Assembly: GCA_023396115.1 (NCBI GenBank) | Contig: JAEWXC010000053.1 | Location: 1 to 64,000 of the forward strand | DNA length: 64,000 nt | Direction of reading: 5' to 3' | Source: Actinomycetes bacterium | GTDB taxonomy: Bacteria; Actinomycetota; Actinomycetes; Propionibacteriales; Nocardioidaceae | Shown here: positions 18,456 through 26,361 of the stretch, one piece after another | How the letters are laid out: every line of letters begins with the position of its first letter | Numbering within the stretch: the stretch's first letter is position 1 | The notes under the pieces: generated by a model | Told to the model about the DNA's origin: nothing | Databases searched by the model: none | The model's input: only the letters and a program-made list of their open reading frames with translations | Program-made: the position numbers and the translations under genes

Positions 18456-19370
18456 GTGAGCAGTCCCGCCGCCGTCCGTGAGGCCACCCCCCGAGCCCGC
18501 GGGCAGGTCGGCTGGAACCTGGTCGAGGGGGAGGCCATCACCCCCGAGCTGACCGCCGTGCGGCTGCTCGGGGGTGGTGCCGCCTACGAGGCCTACCTGG
18601 CCTTCGACGAGGTGACCTACTCGCCGGTGGTGGTCAAGCTGGTCCGCCCCGACCAGGTCGAGGACGCCTCGACGCTGCGCGGGCTGCGCCGCGAGGCGCA
18701 CGCGCTGGCCGAGGTCAACCACCCGGTCGTGGTGCGGGGGCTGCGGCACGAGGCGGAGGGGGAGCGCCCCCACCTGGTGCTCGAGCACGTGGACGGGCCG
18801 CGGTTGTCGTCGCTGATCCGTCGGCACGGACCGTTGACTCCGCAGCAGTACCTGCCGCTGGCGATCGACGTGGCCGCGTCGCTGCACTACCTGTCCCGGC
18901 TGGGCTGGACCCACCTGGACATCAAGCCCAGCAACATCATCATGGGCTCGCCGGCCCGGCTGATCGACCTGTCGGTGGCCCGACCGGTGGCCGACGCCGA
19001 GCGGCTCACGGTGCCGATCGGAACCGACGCCTACCTCTCCCCGGAGCAGGCCGACCCGGGACGTGCGGGTCTGCCCGGCACCGCCAGTGACATCTGGGGC
19101 CTGGGCGCCACGCTCTTCCACGCCGTCTCCGGGCGCCGCCCCTTCGACGAGGGCGACCTGGACTCCGACGACCCCGCGCGCCGCCACCCGCAGCTCGACA
19201 CCGCCCCGGCACACCTGCCCGACCAGGTGCCCGGCGACGTGGCCGAGGTGATCGGGGCGATGCTCAGCCGCGACCCCGCCGACCGACCGCTGCCCGCCGA
19301 GGTGGCCGAGGCACTGGCGCCGGTCCTGGCCCGGCAGCCGGTCGGTCGGCTCACCTTCAAGGTGCGCTGA
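18456..19370 (+). CDS. Cytoplasmic serine/threonine protein kinase
   Basis: Protein of 304 aa, a bare kinase domain with no transmembrane segment or sensor domain. Visible elements: the G-rich loop LLGGGAAYEAYLA, the catalytic Lys in PVVVKLV, the catalytic loop HLDIKPSN (HLD rather than HRD, Asp kept), IDLSVA in place of DFG (metal-binding Asp kept) and LSPEQ in place of APE. The core residues are present, so it is probably active despite the atypical DLS. The GTG start has AGGAG at ideal spacing. It lies downstream of the Asp/Asn-rich exported protein gene; a functional link is unproven. Confidence 0.88.
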   Translation: MSSPAAVREATPRARGQVGWNLVEGEAITPELTAVRLLGGGAAYEAYLAFDEVTYSPVVVKLVRPDQVEDASTLRGLRREAHALAEVNHPVVVRGLRHEAEGERPHLVLEHVDGPRLSSLIRRHGPLTPQQYLPLAIDVAASLHYLSRLGWTHLDIKPSNIIMGSPARLIDLSVARPVADAERLTVPIGTDAYLSPEQADPGRAGLPGTASDIWGLGATLFHAVSGRRPFDEGDLDSDDPARRHPQLDTAPAHLPDQVPGDVAEVIGAMLSRDPADRPLPAEVAEALAPVLARQPVGRLTFKVR

Positions 19371-19416
19371 GCCGGTCCCCTCCCGGGCGCACCCGGGCGC
19401 ACCCGGGCGGGCCCGG

Positions 19417-20418
19417 TCAGAGCAGGGTGCGTTCGGTCTCGTGGCTGTAGTCGCGGGTGGTGTAGCCCAACGCCGTGTTGATCGCCAGCATCGGGTCGTT
19501 CTGCACCGCGTTCGACGTCACCACCCGACGGCACTCGGGGTGGGCAGCGTGCAGCGCCTCGTGCGTGGCCAGCTTGAGGGCCAGGCCCAGCCGGTGCCCG
19601 CGGTGGTCGGGGTGCACCAGGGTGACCCCGACCCGGGCCGTGCTGGCCTCGGCGACCGGGACGACCAGCCCGGTGACACCCACCAGCTCCCCGTCCGGGG
19701 TGAGCGCGATGCCCTGCACCTGCCGGCGACCGGCCGCAGCCTGGTAGGCGTCCCAGGCCCGCACCCGGGCGGGGTCCCACGGGGAGTCCTCCAGGGTCAG
19801 CTCCCCGGTGGGGACCTGCGAGTACAGCACCGACAGCATCCGCCCGTAGGCGCTCAGGTGCTCAGCAGGCACCGACTCGAACGTGACGATGCGGTGGTCC
19901 CCGACGTGCGCGGCCACCTCGGCGGCCAGGGCGGAGGCACGGTGCAGGAACTCGTCCATCTCCACGACGTTCGTCTGCTCCTGGTGCACGATGCGGTACC
20001 CGCGGGCGGCGGCGAACGCCAGCCCCGGGACCCCGTCGGCGGCCAGGGTGGGGGAGAAGACCTCGCAGCGGGCCACGCGGCGGCCCAGCGCGACCGCCTC
20101 GGCCTCGGCCGCCACCAGCAGCCGGGTCCCGGTGCCACGCCGGCGTGAGCCCGGAGCGACCCACACGTCCACGCCGGCCACCGGGTCCTCGGGGCGCCGG
20201 TCCACCTGGACCTGCGCGGCGCCCACGGCGGTGCCGTCCTCCTCGGCGAGCAGCAGCACCCGCTCCCGCTCGGGGTCCCGCACGGACTCGGCCGCCCGCA
20301 CGTCGCTCCACGGGCGCCAGGCCTCGAACGGGCGCCCGTCGGCACCGGCCCGCCCCGCGGACCACCACGCGTGCAGATCGTCGTGGCGGCGTGGGTCGAC
20401 ACGACGGATCAGCGGCAT
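19417..20418 (-). CDS. Double-domain GNAT-family N-acetyltransferase
   Basis: Protein of 333 aa made of two GNAT-like halves. The first (about 1-165) has the acetyl-CoA loop GSRRRGTGTRLL, and the second (about 170-333) has HPDHRGHRLGLALK with NDPMLAINTALGY near the end. Cytoplasmic; the acceptor substrate is unknown, possibly a small molecule or antibiotic-like amine. ATG 20418 fits a leaderless layout (TACGCT, 6 nt, ATG). It converges with the kinase gene. The 46-bp gap between them (19371-19416) contains CGCACCCGGG repeats. Confidence 0.86.
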   Translation of the reverse strand: MPLIRRVDPRRHDDLHAWWSAGRAGADGRPFEAWRPWSDVRAAESVRDPERERVLLLAEEDGTAVGAAQVQVDRRPEDPVAGVDVWVAPGSRRRGTGTRLLVAAEAEAVALGRRVARCEVFSPTLAADGVPGLAFAAARGYRIVHQEQTNVVEMDEFLHRASALAAEVAAHVGDHRIVTFESVPAEHLSAYGRMLSVLYSQVPTGELTLEDSPWDPARVRAWDAYQAAAGRRQVQGIALTPDGELVGVTGLVVPVAEASTARVGVTLVHPDHRGHRLGLALKLATHEALHAAHPECRRVVTSNAVQNDPMLAINTALGYTTRDYSHETERTLL

Positions 20419-20509
20419 GCCGCCAGCGTAGGAGCGGCCCGTCGGGGCCGACACCGGATTACGGCCACGATCCGGTCTCGGTCCGGTCACGGCCCGAGCG
20501 CCGGGTGGG

Positions 20510-21178
20510 TCAGGTGTCGAAGCGGTAGCCCATGCCGCGCACCGTGCTGATCGCGTCGGCGCCGAACTTGCGGCGCAGGTAGCCGACGTAGACGTCGACG
20601 ACGTTGGAGCCCGGGTCGAAGTCGAACCCCCAGACGTGGTCGAGCAGCTGCTCGCGGGAGAGCACCTGGCCGGGGTTGAGCATGAAGATCTCGGCCAGGG
20701 TGAACTCCCGCGCCGACAGGTCCACCGCACGCCCCGCCACGGTGGCGCGGCGGGTGCGGCGGTCCAGCTCCACACCACCCACCCGGAGCACCTCCTCGTG
20801 GGCGGTGCCGGCCCCCTGCTGGTCGCGCAGCCGCAACCGGACCCGGGCCAGGAGCTCGGCGAACCGGAACGGCTTGGCCATGTAGTCGTCGGCGCCGCCC
20901 TCCAGCGCGGCGACCGTGTCGGTCACCGAGTCCCGCGCGGTCAGCACGATCACCGGCACCCGGGAGCCCTGGTTGCGGACGTTCTCCATCACCTCGAAGC
21001 CGTCGATGTCGGGCAGACCGATGTCGAGCACCACCAGGTCGAAACGGCCCGAAAGGATCTCGTCCACCGCCTCCAGGCCGGTGCCGACGACGGTCGTCCG
21101 GTGCCCCTCGGCGCCCAGGCCCTTGGCGACGAACGACGCGATCCGGGCCTCGTCCTCGACGATCAGGATGGCGGCCAT
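20510..21178 (-). CDS. OmpR-family response regulator
   Basis: DNA-binding response regulator of 222 aa. The receiver domain (1-120) has the acidic pair in VEDE near residue 9, phospho-acceptor Asp52 in VLDIGLPD, Thr80 and Lys102 in MAKPF. The C-terminal winged helix (about 130-222) contains LSAREFTLAEIFMLNPGQVL and VVDVYVGYLRRKFG. ATG 21178 overlaps the kinase stop by 16 bp, so the two are translationally coupled. Likely targets are the two PhoP-like boxes at 17877 and 23089. Confidence 0.93.
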   Translation of the reverse strand: MAAILIVEDEARIASFVAKGLGAEGHRTTVVGTGLEAVDEILSGRFDLVVLDIGLPDIDGFEVMENVRNQGSRVPVIVLTARDSVTDTVAALEGGADDYMAKPFRFAELLARVRLRLRDQQGAGTAHEEVLRVGGVELDRRTRRATVAGRAVDLSAREFTLAEIFMLNPGQVLSREQLLDHVWGFDFDPGSNVVDVYVGYLRRKFGADAISTVRGMGYRFDT

Positions 21179-22599
21179 GGCTCCTCCTCCAGGGGCAGGG
21201 TGACGACGAACAGGGCACCGGGCGGGTGCGGGGGCGGCGGGTCCTCGACGGCGACGCTGCCACCCGAGGCCGCCACGATGGCGGAGACGATCGAGAGCCC
21301 CAGGCCGAACCCCTCGTCCCCGTCGGGGACCTCGGCGCGGCCGAACCGCTCGAAGATGCGGGTGCGGTCGGCCTCGGGGACGCCGGCCCCGGTGTCGCGG
21401 ACCCAGATCCGGGCGGTGCCGGTGCCGCGCGAGGCACCCAGCGCCACGACCGCCCCGGTGGCGGTGTGCTTGACGGCGTTGTCGACCAGCTGCAGCAGGG
21501 CCTGGGTGAGGCGTTGCGGGTCCGCGTGCACCAGTCCGGGGGCCACCTCGTCGAGGGTCCACTCCCGCTCGGCCATGCCCCGGGCCTTGGCCAGCACGGT
21601 CGGGACCAGGTCGGCGAGCTCGACCGGTGCGGGGCGCACGAAGTCGGGGCGGCGGCTCTTGGCGAGCAGGATCAGGTCGCCGACCAGGCGCCCCATCCGG
21701 TCGGTCTCGTCCAGCAGCAGGTCGCGGGTCTCGGCGATCTCGTCGGGTTGTCCGACGTCGAGCAGCTCCAGGTGGCCACGCAGCACCGTCAGGGGGGTGC
21801 GCAGCTCGTGGCCGGCGTCGTCGAGGAACTGCTGCTGCGCGGTGAAGGACGTCTCGAGCCGGTCCAGCATCTCGTTCCAGGCCCGGGTCAGTGCGGTGAT
21901 GTCGTCGTTGCCGCGCACCTCCACACGCTCCGACAGGTCGGTCGCGGTGAGCCGGTCGGTGGCACTGCGCAGCGCCCCCAGCGGGGCCATCAACCGCCCC
22001 ACCTGCCACGCGGCGAGCAGTCCGACCAGCACCAGCAGCACCGCCGAGACCAGGGCGTAGGTGCGCATCGTGTCGTAGAGACTGCTGCGGGCCTCGTCGA
22101 CCAGGGTGACGATCACCAGGCTGGCGCGCACGCTGCCCTCGTCGATCGGCTGCACCGTGACCAGCACCTCGCCGATGCCGGGCACCTGACTGCGACCGGA
22201 CTCACCGGCCGCGACCAGGGCGGCCACCTCGTCGTGGAACGCCGGGACGGTGAGCACGCCACGCTCGGCCTGGCGGAACGTCTCCGTTCCGTTCACCCAG
22301 CCGGAGAACACCTCGGTCTCGCCCGGCACGCTGCGCTGCAGGAAGACCCGCAGGCTCTCGGTGGCGGTGCCGCCGTTGCGCGAGACCTCGTCGACGACCT
22401 TGCGGAACTCCGCGATCTCCTGGTCGACCTCGGTGGTGATCCGCTCCTCGACCCGCTCGGCCTGCACGGCGTAGACGACCGCCCCGGCGCTGGCCAGGGC
22501 GACCAGCAGCAGCACCAGGAAGGTGACCGTGGTCCGGGCGCGCACCGAGACGCCCGTCCGGGCGGACCCGGTCGGGCGTCGTCGGAGGGTGCGGAACAC
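21163..22599 (-). CDS. Membrane sensor histidine kinase
   Basis: Protein of 478 aa. Transmembrane helices lie at about 25-45 and 180-198, with an extracytoplasmic sensor of about 135 aa between them. A HAMP region (200-250) is followed by the H box with His264 in DDAGHELRTPL, the N box LVDNAVKHT, and G boxes RDTGAGVP and GFGLGLSIV. It should phosphorylate the overlapping response regulator. The start is a GTG at 22599 with a weak ribosome-binding site, 61 bp after the Asp-rich gene. Whether the Asp-rich partner contributes to ligand sensing is a guess. Confidence 0.93.
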   Translation of the reverse strand: MFRTLRRRPTGSARTGVSVRARTTVTFLVLLLVALASAGAVVYAVQAERVEERITTEVDQEIAEFRKVVDEVSRNGGTATESLRVFLQRSVPGETEVFSGWVNGTETFRQAERGVLTVPAFHDEVAALVAAGESGRSQVPGIGEVLVTVQPIDEGSVRASLVIVTLVDEARSSLYDTMRTYALVSAVLLVLVGLLAAWQVGRLMAPLGALRSATDRLTATDLSERVEVRGNDDITALTRAWNEMLDRLETSFTAQQQFLDDAGHELRTPLTVLRGHLELLDVGQPDEIAETRDLLLDETDRMGRLVGDLILLAKSRRPDFVRPAPVELADLVPTVLAKARGMAEREWTLDEVAPGLVHADPQRLTQALLQLVDNAVKHTATGAVVALGASRGTGTARIWVRDTGAGVPEADRTRIFERFGRAEVPDGDEGFGLGLSIVSAIVAASGGSVAVEDPPPPHPPGALFVVTLPLEEEPWPPS

Positions 22600-22660
22600 T
22601 GTCAGGTCACCGTGCCCGTCACCGGGCCCGGGAGGTGCTCACCCGGGTGGGAGGTGCGGC

Positions 22661-23053
22661 TCAGTCGTCGTCCCTCTCGTCCTTGTCGTCACGGTCGTCG
22701 TCATCATCGTCGTCGTCGACGTCCACATCGGGGTAGACGACCTCGATGTCGTCGTCGTCCCCGTCGTCATCCGCGTCGTCATCGTCGTCACCCTTGTTCG
22801 GGTCACTCTGCTGCCCGCCCGGGTTGCCGCTCTGCTGACCACCCTGCTGGCCCCCCCGGGTCGGGTCGGTGGTGGGCTCGGGCGTGGGGTCCTTCGAGGG
22901 GTCGGCGGTGGGGGACGTCGACCCGGCCGGCTCCAGGACGATCCGCTCCCGCGGAACGGGCGCCTCGGCCGGGCGCGTCGCCACACCCAGCGCGTACGCC
23001 CCGGCGGGGAGCACCAGCGCCAGGGGGAGGAGGACCTTCAACCACCACGTCAT
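22661..23053 (-). CDS. Membrane-anchored or exported protein with poly-Asp tail
   Basis: Protein of 130 aa: an N-terminal hydrophobic segment (about 4-24, WLKVLLPLALVLPAGAYALG), a Pro/Ser/Thr/Gln-rich linker (35-85), then an extremely acidic tail made almost wholly of Asp. The tail should bind divalent cations. It is first in an operon with the histidine kinase and response regulator, so it may be a periplasmic buffer or sensor partner for a cation-responsive system; that is inference. A PhoP-like box sits 36-65 bp before the ATG. No homologous family was recognised. Confidence 0.72.
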   Translation of the reverse strand: MTWWLKVLLPLALVLPAGAYALGVATRPAEAPVPRERIVLEPAGSTSPTADPSKDPTPEPTTDPTRGGQQGGQQSGNPGGQQSDPNKGDDDDDADDDGDDDDIEVVYPDVDVDDDDDDDDRDDKDERDDD

Positions 23054-23088
23054 GGTGGAGATGATCCTGCCCCATCGTGGGCGCGGGG

Positions 23089-23113
23089 TGAGAGGTGCAT
23101 GAGAGGACTCTCA
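23089..23113 (-). promoter_or_regulatory. PhoP-like response-regulator box upstream of the Asp-rich/TCS operon
   Basis: On the minus strand TGAGAGTCCTCTCA (23113-23100) is identical to the site at 17877-17890. A direct repeat CCTCTCA occurs twice with starts 11 bp apart (23106 and 23095, minus strand). It lies between the divergent nif3-like gene and the Asp-rich gene. Its position predicts autoregulation of the two-component operon. Confidence 0.6.
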
Positions 23114-23147
23114 CCGCCGCAGTGGCCCCGCAGGTAGCGTGCGCCGG

Positions 23148-24308
23148 GTGAACGCTGCACCAGCCCCCACCCTGCGTGACGTCGTCGACCTGCTGCACGC
23201 CTGGTACCCACCGGGCACCGCGGACGACTGGGACGCCGTGGGCCTGGTGGCCGGTGACCCGGACCGACCCGTGCGCACGGTGGTGTTCGCGGTCGACCCG
23301 ACCGAGGCGGTGGCCCGGGAGGCCGTCGAACTCGGGGCCGACCTGCTGGTCGTGCACCACCCGCTGTTCCTCAAGCCGGTGCACGGGGTGGCCGCGACCA
23401 CGCCCAAGGGCCGCACCCTGCACGTGCTCACCCAGGGCGGGTGCGCCCTGCTGACCGCGCACACCAACGCCGACCAGGCCCTGACCGGTGTCTCGGAGTC
23501 GCTGGCCCTGGCCTTGGGGCTGCGGGACCTGCAGCCGCTGGTCCCGGCCGGTTCGGCGCTGATGGAGCACCTGGTCGCCTACGTCCCGCACACCCACGCC
23601 GAGGCGGTCCGTGAGGCGCTCGCCGGAGCCGGCGCCGGCCAGTGGGGCGACTACGACTCCGCCTCGTTCTCCTCCACCGGTCAGGGACGCTTCCGGCCGC
23701 TGCCGGGTGCCCAGCCGCACACCGGCACCGTGGGCCGGGCCGAGGTGGTGGAGGAGACCCGGATCGAGGCCGTGGTGCCCCCCGGGCGACGGGCGGCGGT
23801 CGTGGCCGCGCTGCGGGCCGCGCACCCCTACGAGGAACCCGCCTTCCACGTCGTCGAGACCCTGTCCACCGAGCCGGTCGCGACCGGTACCGGGCGGGTC
23901 GGTGAGATCGAGCCCTGCACCCTGGCCGAGTTCGCGCAGCGGGTGGCCCGGGCGCTGCCGGTCACCGCCCAAGGGGTGCGGGTCGCCGGGGACCCGGAGC
24001 GCCAGGTGCGCCGGGTCGCGCTGTGCGGCGGGGCTGGGGACTTCCTGCTCGACCGGGTCGCCGGGAGCGACGCCGACGTCTACCTGACCAGCGACCTGCG
24101 GCACCACCCGGCGGCCGAGTTCGTCGAGCAGGGCGGCCCGGCACTGGTCGACGTGGCGCACTGGGCCGCGGAGTGGACCTGGCTGCCGCGGGTAGCGGCT
24201 CGGCTCGCCGCGGCGCTGGGGGATACGGTGAGCACCCACGTGAGCACGCTGCGCACCGACCCCTGGACGTTCCGGGTCGGGGCGCGTGAAGAAGGAGACC
24301 TCCGCTGA
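23148..24308 (+). CDS. Nif3-like dinuclear metal-centre protein
   Basis: Protein of 386 aa of the Nif3/NGG1p-interacting family. The N-terminal part shows metal-binding motifs VVHHPLFLK and TAHTNAD, and the C-terminal part shows CGGAGD and SDLRHHPAAEF, giving the two-metal site. A central insert (about 140-230, YVPHTHAEAVREAL to HPYEEPAFHV) is the extra domain found in longer family members. Biochemical role unsettled. GTG 23148 is supported by TAGCGT 7 nt upstream, a leaderless layout. Its stop overlaps the next gene's apparent CTG start. Confidence 0.9.
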   Translation: MNAAPAPTLRDVVDLLHAWYPPGTADDWDAVGLVAGDPDRPVRTVVFAVDPTEAVAREAVELGADLLVVHHPLFLKPVHGVAATTPKGRTLHVLTQGGCALLTAHTNADQALTGVSESLALALGLRDLQPLVPAGSALMEHLVAYVPHTHAEAVREALAGAGAGQWGDYDSASFSSTGQGRFRPLPGAQPHTGTVGRAEVVEETRIEAVVPPGRRAAVVAALRAAHPYEEPAFHVVETLSTEPVATGTGRVGEIEPCTLAEFAQRVARALPVTAQGVRVAGDPERQVRRVALCGGAGDFLLDRVAGSDADVYLTSDLRHHPAAEFVEQGGPALVDVAHWAAEWTWLPRVAARLAAALGDTVSTHVSTLRTDPWTFRVGAREEGDLR

Positions 24309-25048
24309 AAGCCGACCCGTTCGCCCAGAAGCAGCTGCTCGTGGTCCAGGAGTTCGACTCCCGGATCAGCCAGCTGAGGCACCAGCGCGCCCACCTGCCG
24401 CAGCTGGCCGAGCTCGCCGAGCTGGCCACCGCCCGGCAGCCGCTGGCCGACGCGGCCCGGGACGCCCGGATCGTCGTCGACGACCTGGAGGTCGTCCAGC
24501 GCAAGGCCGAGGCGGACGTGGAGCAGGTCCGGGCCCGGCGGGCCCGCGACAGCGAGCGGATCGACGCCGGTCTGATCACCAACCCCAAGGACCTGGCCCG
24601 GATGCAGACCGAGATGGCCTCGCTCGAGCGCCGCATCGGCACGCTCGAGGACGAGGAGCTCGAGGTGATGGAGCAGCTCGAGACCGCGCAGGCGGCCCTG
24701 GCCGAGGTGACCGGCCAGATCGCCGAGCTGGACGCCCGGACCGCCGAGCTGGAGACCGTCGTGGTCCAGCGGCGCGAGGAGATCGACGCGCAGCTGGTCG
24801 AGGTCGAGGCCGAGCGTGCCCCGGCCGCCTCCACGCTGCCCGCCCCGCTGGTCACGCTCTACGACCGGCTGCGCGAGCAGAAGGGTGGCCTGGGTGCCTC
24901 CGAGCTGCGCCTGCGCCAGTGCGGTGGCTGCCGCCTGACCCTGGACACCGCCGAGCTCGCCCGGATCAAGGCGCTCCCGGTCGACGAGGTGGTCCGCTGC
25001 GAGGAGTGCTCGCGGATCTTGGTCCGCACCGACGAGTCCGGCCTCTGA
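24305..25048 (+). CDS. Coiled-coil protein with C-terminal C4 zinc ribbon, apparent CTG start
   Basis: Protein of 247 aa. Residues about 30-180 are a long helical hairpin or coiled coil (ARRARDSERIDAGLITNPKD lies in it). The C-terminus holds a zinc ribbon with CGGC and CEEC. The family is conserved next to Nif3 in actinobacteria and normally begins M-K-A-D-P-F-A-Q. Here that sequence is encoded from CTG at 24305, with GAAGGAGA well placed upstream and the CTG overlapping the Nif3 stop (CTGA). The next standard start, GTG 24341, would remove the conserved N-terminus. It may be a nucleic-acid-binding protein; function unproven. Confidence 0.85.
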   Translation: MKADPFAQKQLLVVQEFDSRISQLRHQRAHLPQLAELAELATARQPLADAARDARIVVDDLEVVQRKAEADVEQVRARRARDSERIDAGLITNPKDLARMQTEMASLERRIGTLEDEELEVMEQLETAQAALAEVTGQIAELDARTAELETVVVQRREEIDAQLVEVEAERAPAASTLPAPLVTLYDRLREQKGGLGASELRLRQCGGCRLTLDTAELARIKALPVDEVVRCEECSRILVRTDESGL

Positions 25049-25060
25049 TCCGGGTGCGCT

Positions 25061-25227
25061 GACGGAGCGTCCCCGGCGTTCTCCTCGCTCGCAGGCCGCT
25101 CCGCGCCCATGCCAGCTTCGCTCGTCGGCCGGGGGGCCGCACGCGTCAGCACACCCGGACACGTCCCGGACGGGCTCTGGACGGAGCGTCCCCGGCGTTC
25201 GCACCGCTCGCCGGCCGCTCCGCTCCG
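25061..25227. repeat. Two direct repeats of about 47 bp
   Basis: GACGGAGCGTCCCCGGCGTT begins copies at 25061 and 25180. Both run on to GGCCGCTCCG, so each copy also carries an inverted pair (GGAGCG and CGCTCC) able to form a hairpin. The copies flank non-coding sequence between the zinc-ribbon gene and yaaA. They may act as terminators for the convergent genes. Confidence 0.75.
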
Positions 25228-25246
25228 CGTTGCGACCGGGACCTGT

Positions 25247-26026
25247 CTAGAGGTCGGCGACGACCACGTCGAGCTGGGTGCCCTTCGAGCCCGGCTCGCC
25301 GACCTCGACGCTCCAGCCCAGGTCCCGCAGCACCCCGGCGAAGGCCGGCACCGTGCGCGGGGCGGCTCCGGAGACCAGCAGGTCCCGCACGATCCGGCCC
25401 TTGGTGGCCTTGTTGAAGTGGCTGACCACCTTGCGCACCCCGTCGACCTCGTGCAGCACCCGGACGCTGGCCACCTTCGCCGCGATCGTGGCCGGGGGCT
25501 TCCAGAAGTTGGCGTAGGTCCCCGAGCGGAGGTCCACGAGCAGGCCGGAGCCCAGCACCGGCAGCACCGCCTGCTCGGTCGGGGTGCGCCAGGCCGCGGC
25601 CACCGGGCCGAGCCCCGGCAGCGTGGTGTCACCGGAGAGCCGGTAGGAGGGGATCCGGTCGCCGGGGCGGACCAGCCCGAACAGCGACGACACCACCGCG
25701 ACCCGGGAGGTGGCCCGACGACGGGCCGCCGCGTCGAGGGTCGCGAAGTCGATGGCGTCGTAGACGACCCCGGTGTAGATCCGGTCGGCCCGGGCCGTGG
25801 GAGCGGTGCGCAGGTCGGCGTTGCGGGCGACCAGGTCGATCTGGGTCGCCCCGAGCCCGAGCACCCGCGCAGCCGGCGCCGGATCGCCGCTGCACAGCTC
25901 CACCAGCGCCTCCAGGACCCGTTCCCGGGTCCGGGTGAGTTCGCCGAAGGACAGGTGGGCCAGATCGAGGGGTTTGCCCCGGGTGGGGGCGGACTTGCCC
26001 TCGCTGGGCGGCAGCAGGATCAGCAC
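25247..26026 (-). CDS. yaaA: YaaA/DUF328 family peroxide-stress protein
   Basis: Protein of 259 aa of the YaaA family, which in E. coli lowers free iron and protects against hydrogen peroxide. Family motifs are LLPPSEGK at the N-terminus, IYTGVVYDAIDF, SSLFGLVRPGD and SHFNKATKGRIVRDLL near the C-terminus. GTG 26026 is preferred over GTG 26035 because TAGGGT lies exactly 7 nt upstream, the leaderless spacing used by many neighbours. It converges with the zinc-ribbon gene. Confidence 0.9.
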   Translation of the reverse strand: MLILLPPSEGKSAPTRGKPLDLAHLSFGELTRTRERVLEALVELCSGDPAPAARVLGLGATQIDLVARNADLRTAPTARADRIYTGVVYDAIDFATLDAAARRRATSRVAVVSSLFGLVRPGDRIPSYRLSGDTTLPGLGPVAAAWRTPTEQAVLPVLGSGLLVDLRSGTYANFWKPPATIAAKVASVRVLHEVDGVRKVVSHFNKATKGRIVRDLLVSGAAPRTVPAFAGVLRDLGWSVEVGEPGSKGTQLDVVVADL

Positions 26027-26361
26027 GACCGGCACCCTACGGCGCCCGGCAGCCGGCGCCGCGTGCGGGGATCCCGCCGCCCCGGTGGTCGCCCACCGGA
26101 CGGGTGAGGTCAGAAGTGACCGATCGGAGGATGCTGTGTGTCGGGGGTTGGCCCTAGGCTCACCTCCGTGGGGTTCGGTCCTTCCCGAGAGGGTCGAACC
26201 CAGCCGGGTCGACCGGCGACGCACACCGGGGCCGGGGGGCCGTAGCTGGGCGTCGCTGGCGACAAGGAGGGGCCCCGGGTGACCGGGGCCCCTCCGCCCG
26301 TCCGGGACCACGCACCGGTTCGTCCGGCTCGTTCCGGGCCGTGGCTGGCTAGGGTGAGGTC
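26027..26361. other. 335-bp intergenic region between yaaA and the RNB gene
   Basis: Holds the yaaA -10 (TAGGGT, minus strand), a TAGGCT hexamer near 26154 that could start a plus-strand RNA, and a strong hairpin at 26266-26295. No open frame with a credible ribosome-binding site was found. A small RNA from about 26160 to 26296 is possible but unsupported beyond these signals. Confidence 0.4.
26266..26295 (+). terminator. 13-bp hairpin with GTGA tetraloop
   Basis: Perfect inverted repeat (26266-26278 with 26283-26295) closed by a GNRA-type loop, followed by CGCCCG and no T-tract. No annotated gene ends immediately upstream on the plus strand, so it may end an unannotated RNA in the preceding gap. 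Confidence 0.65.
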
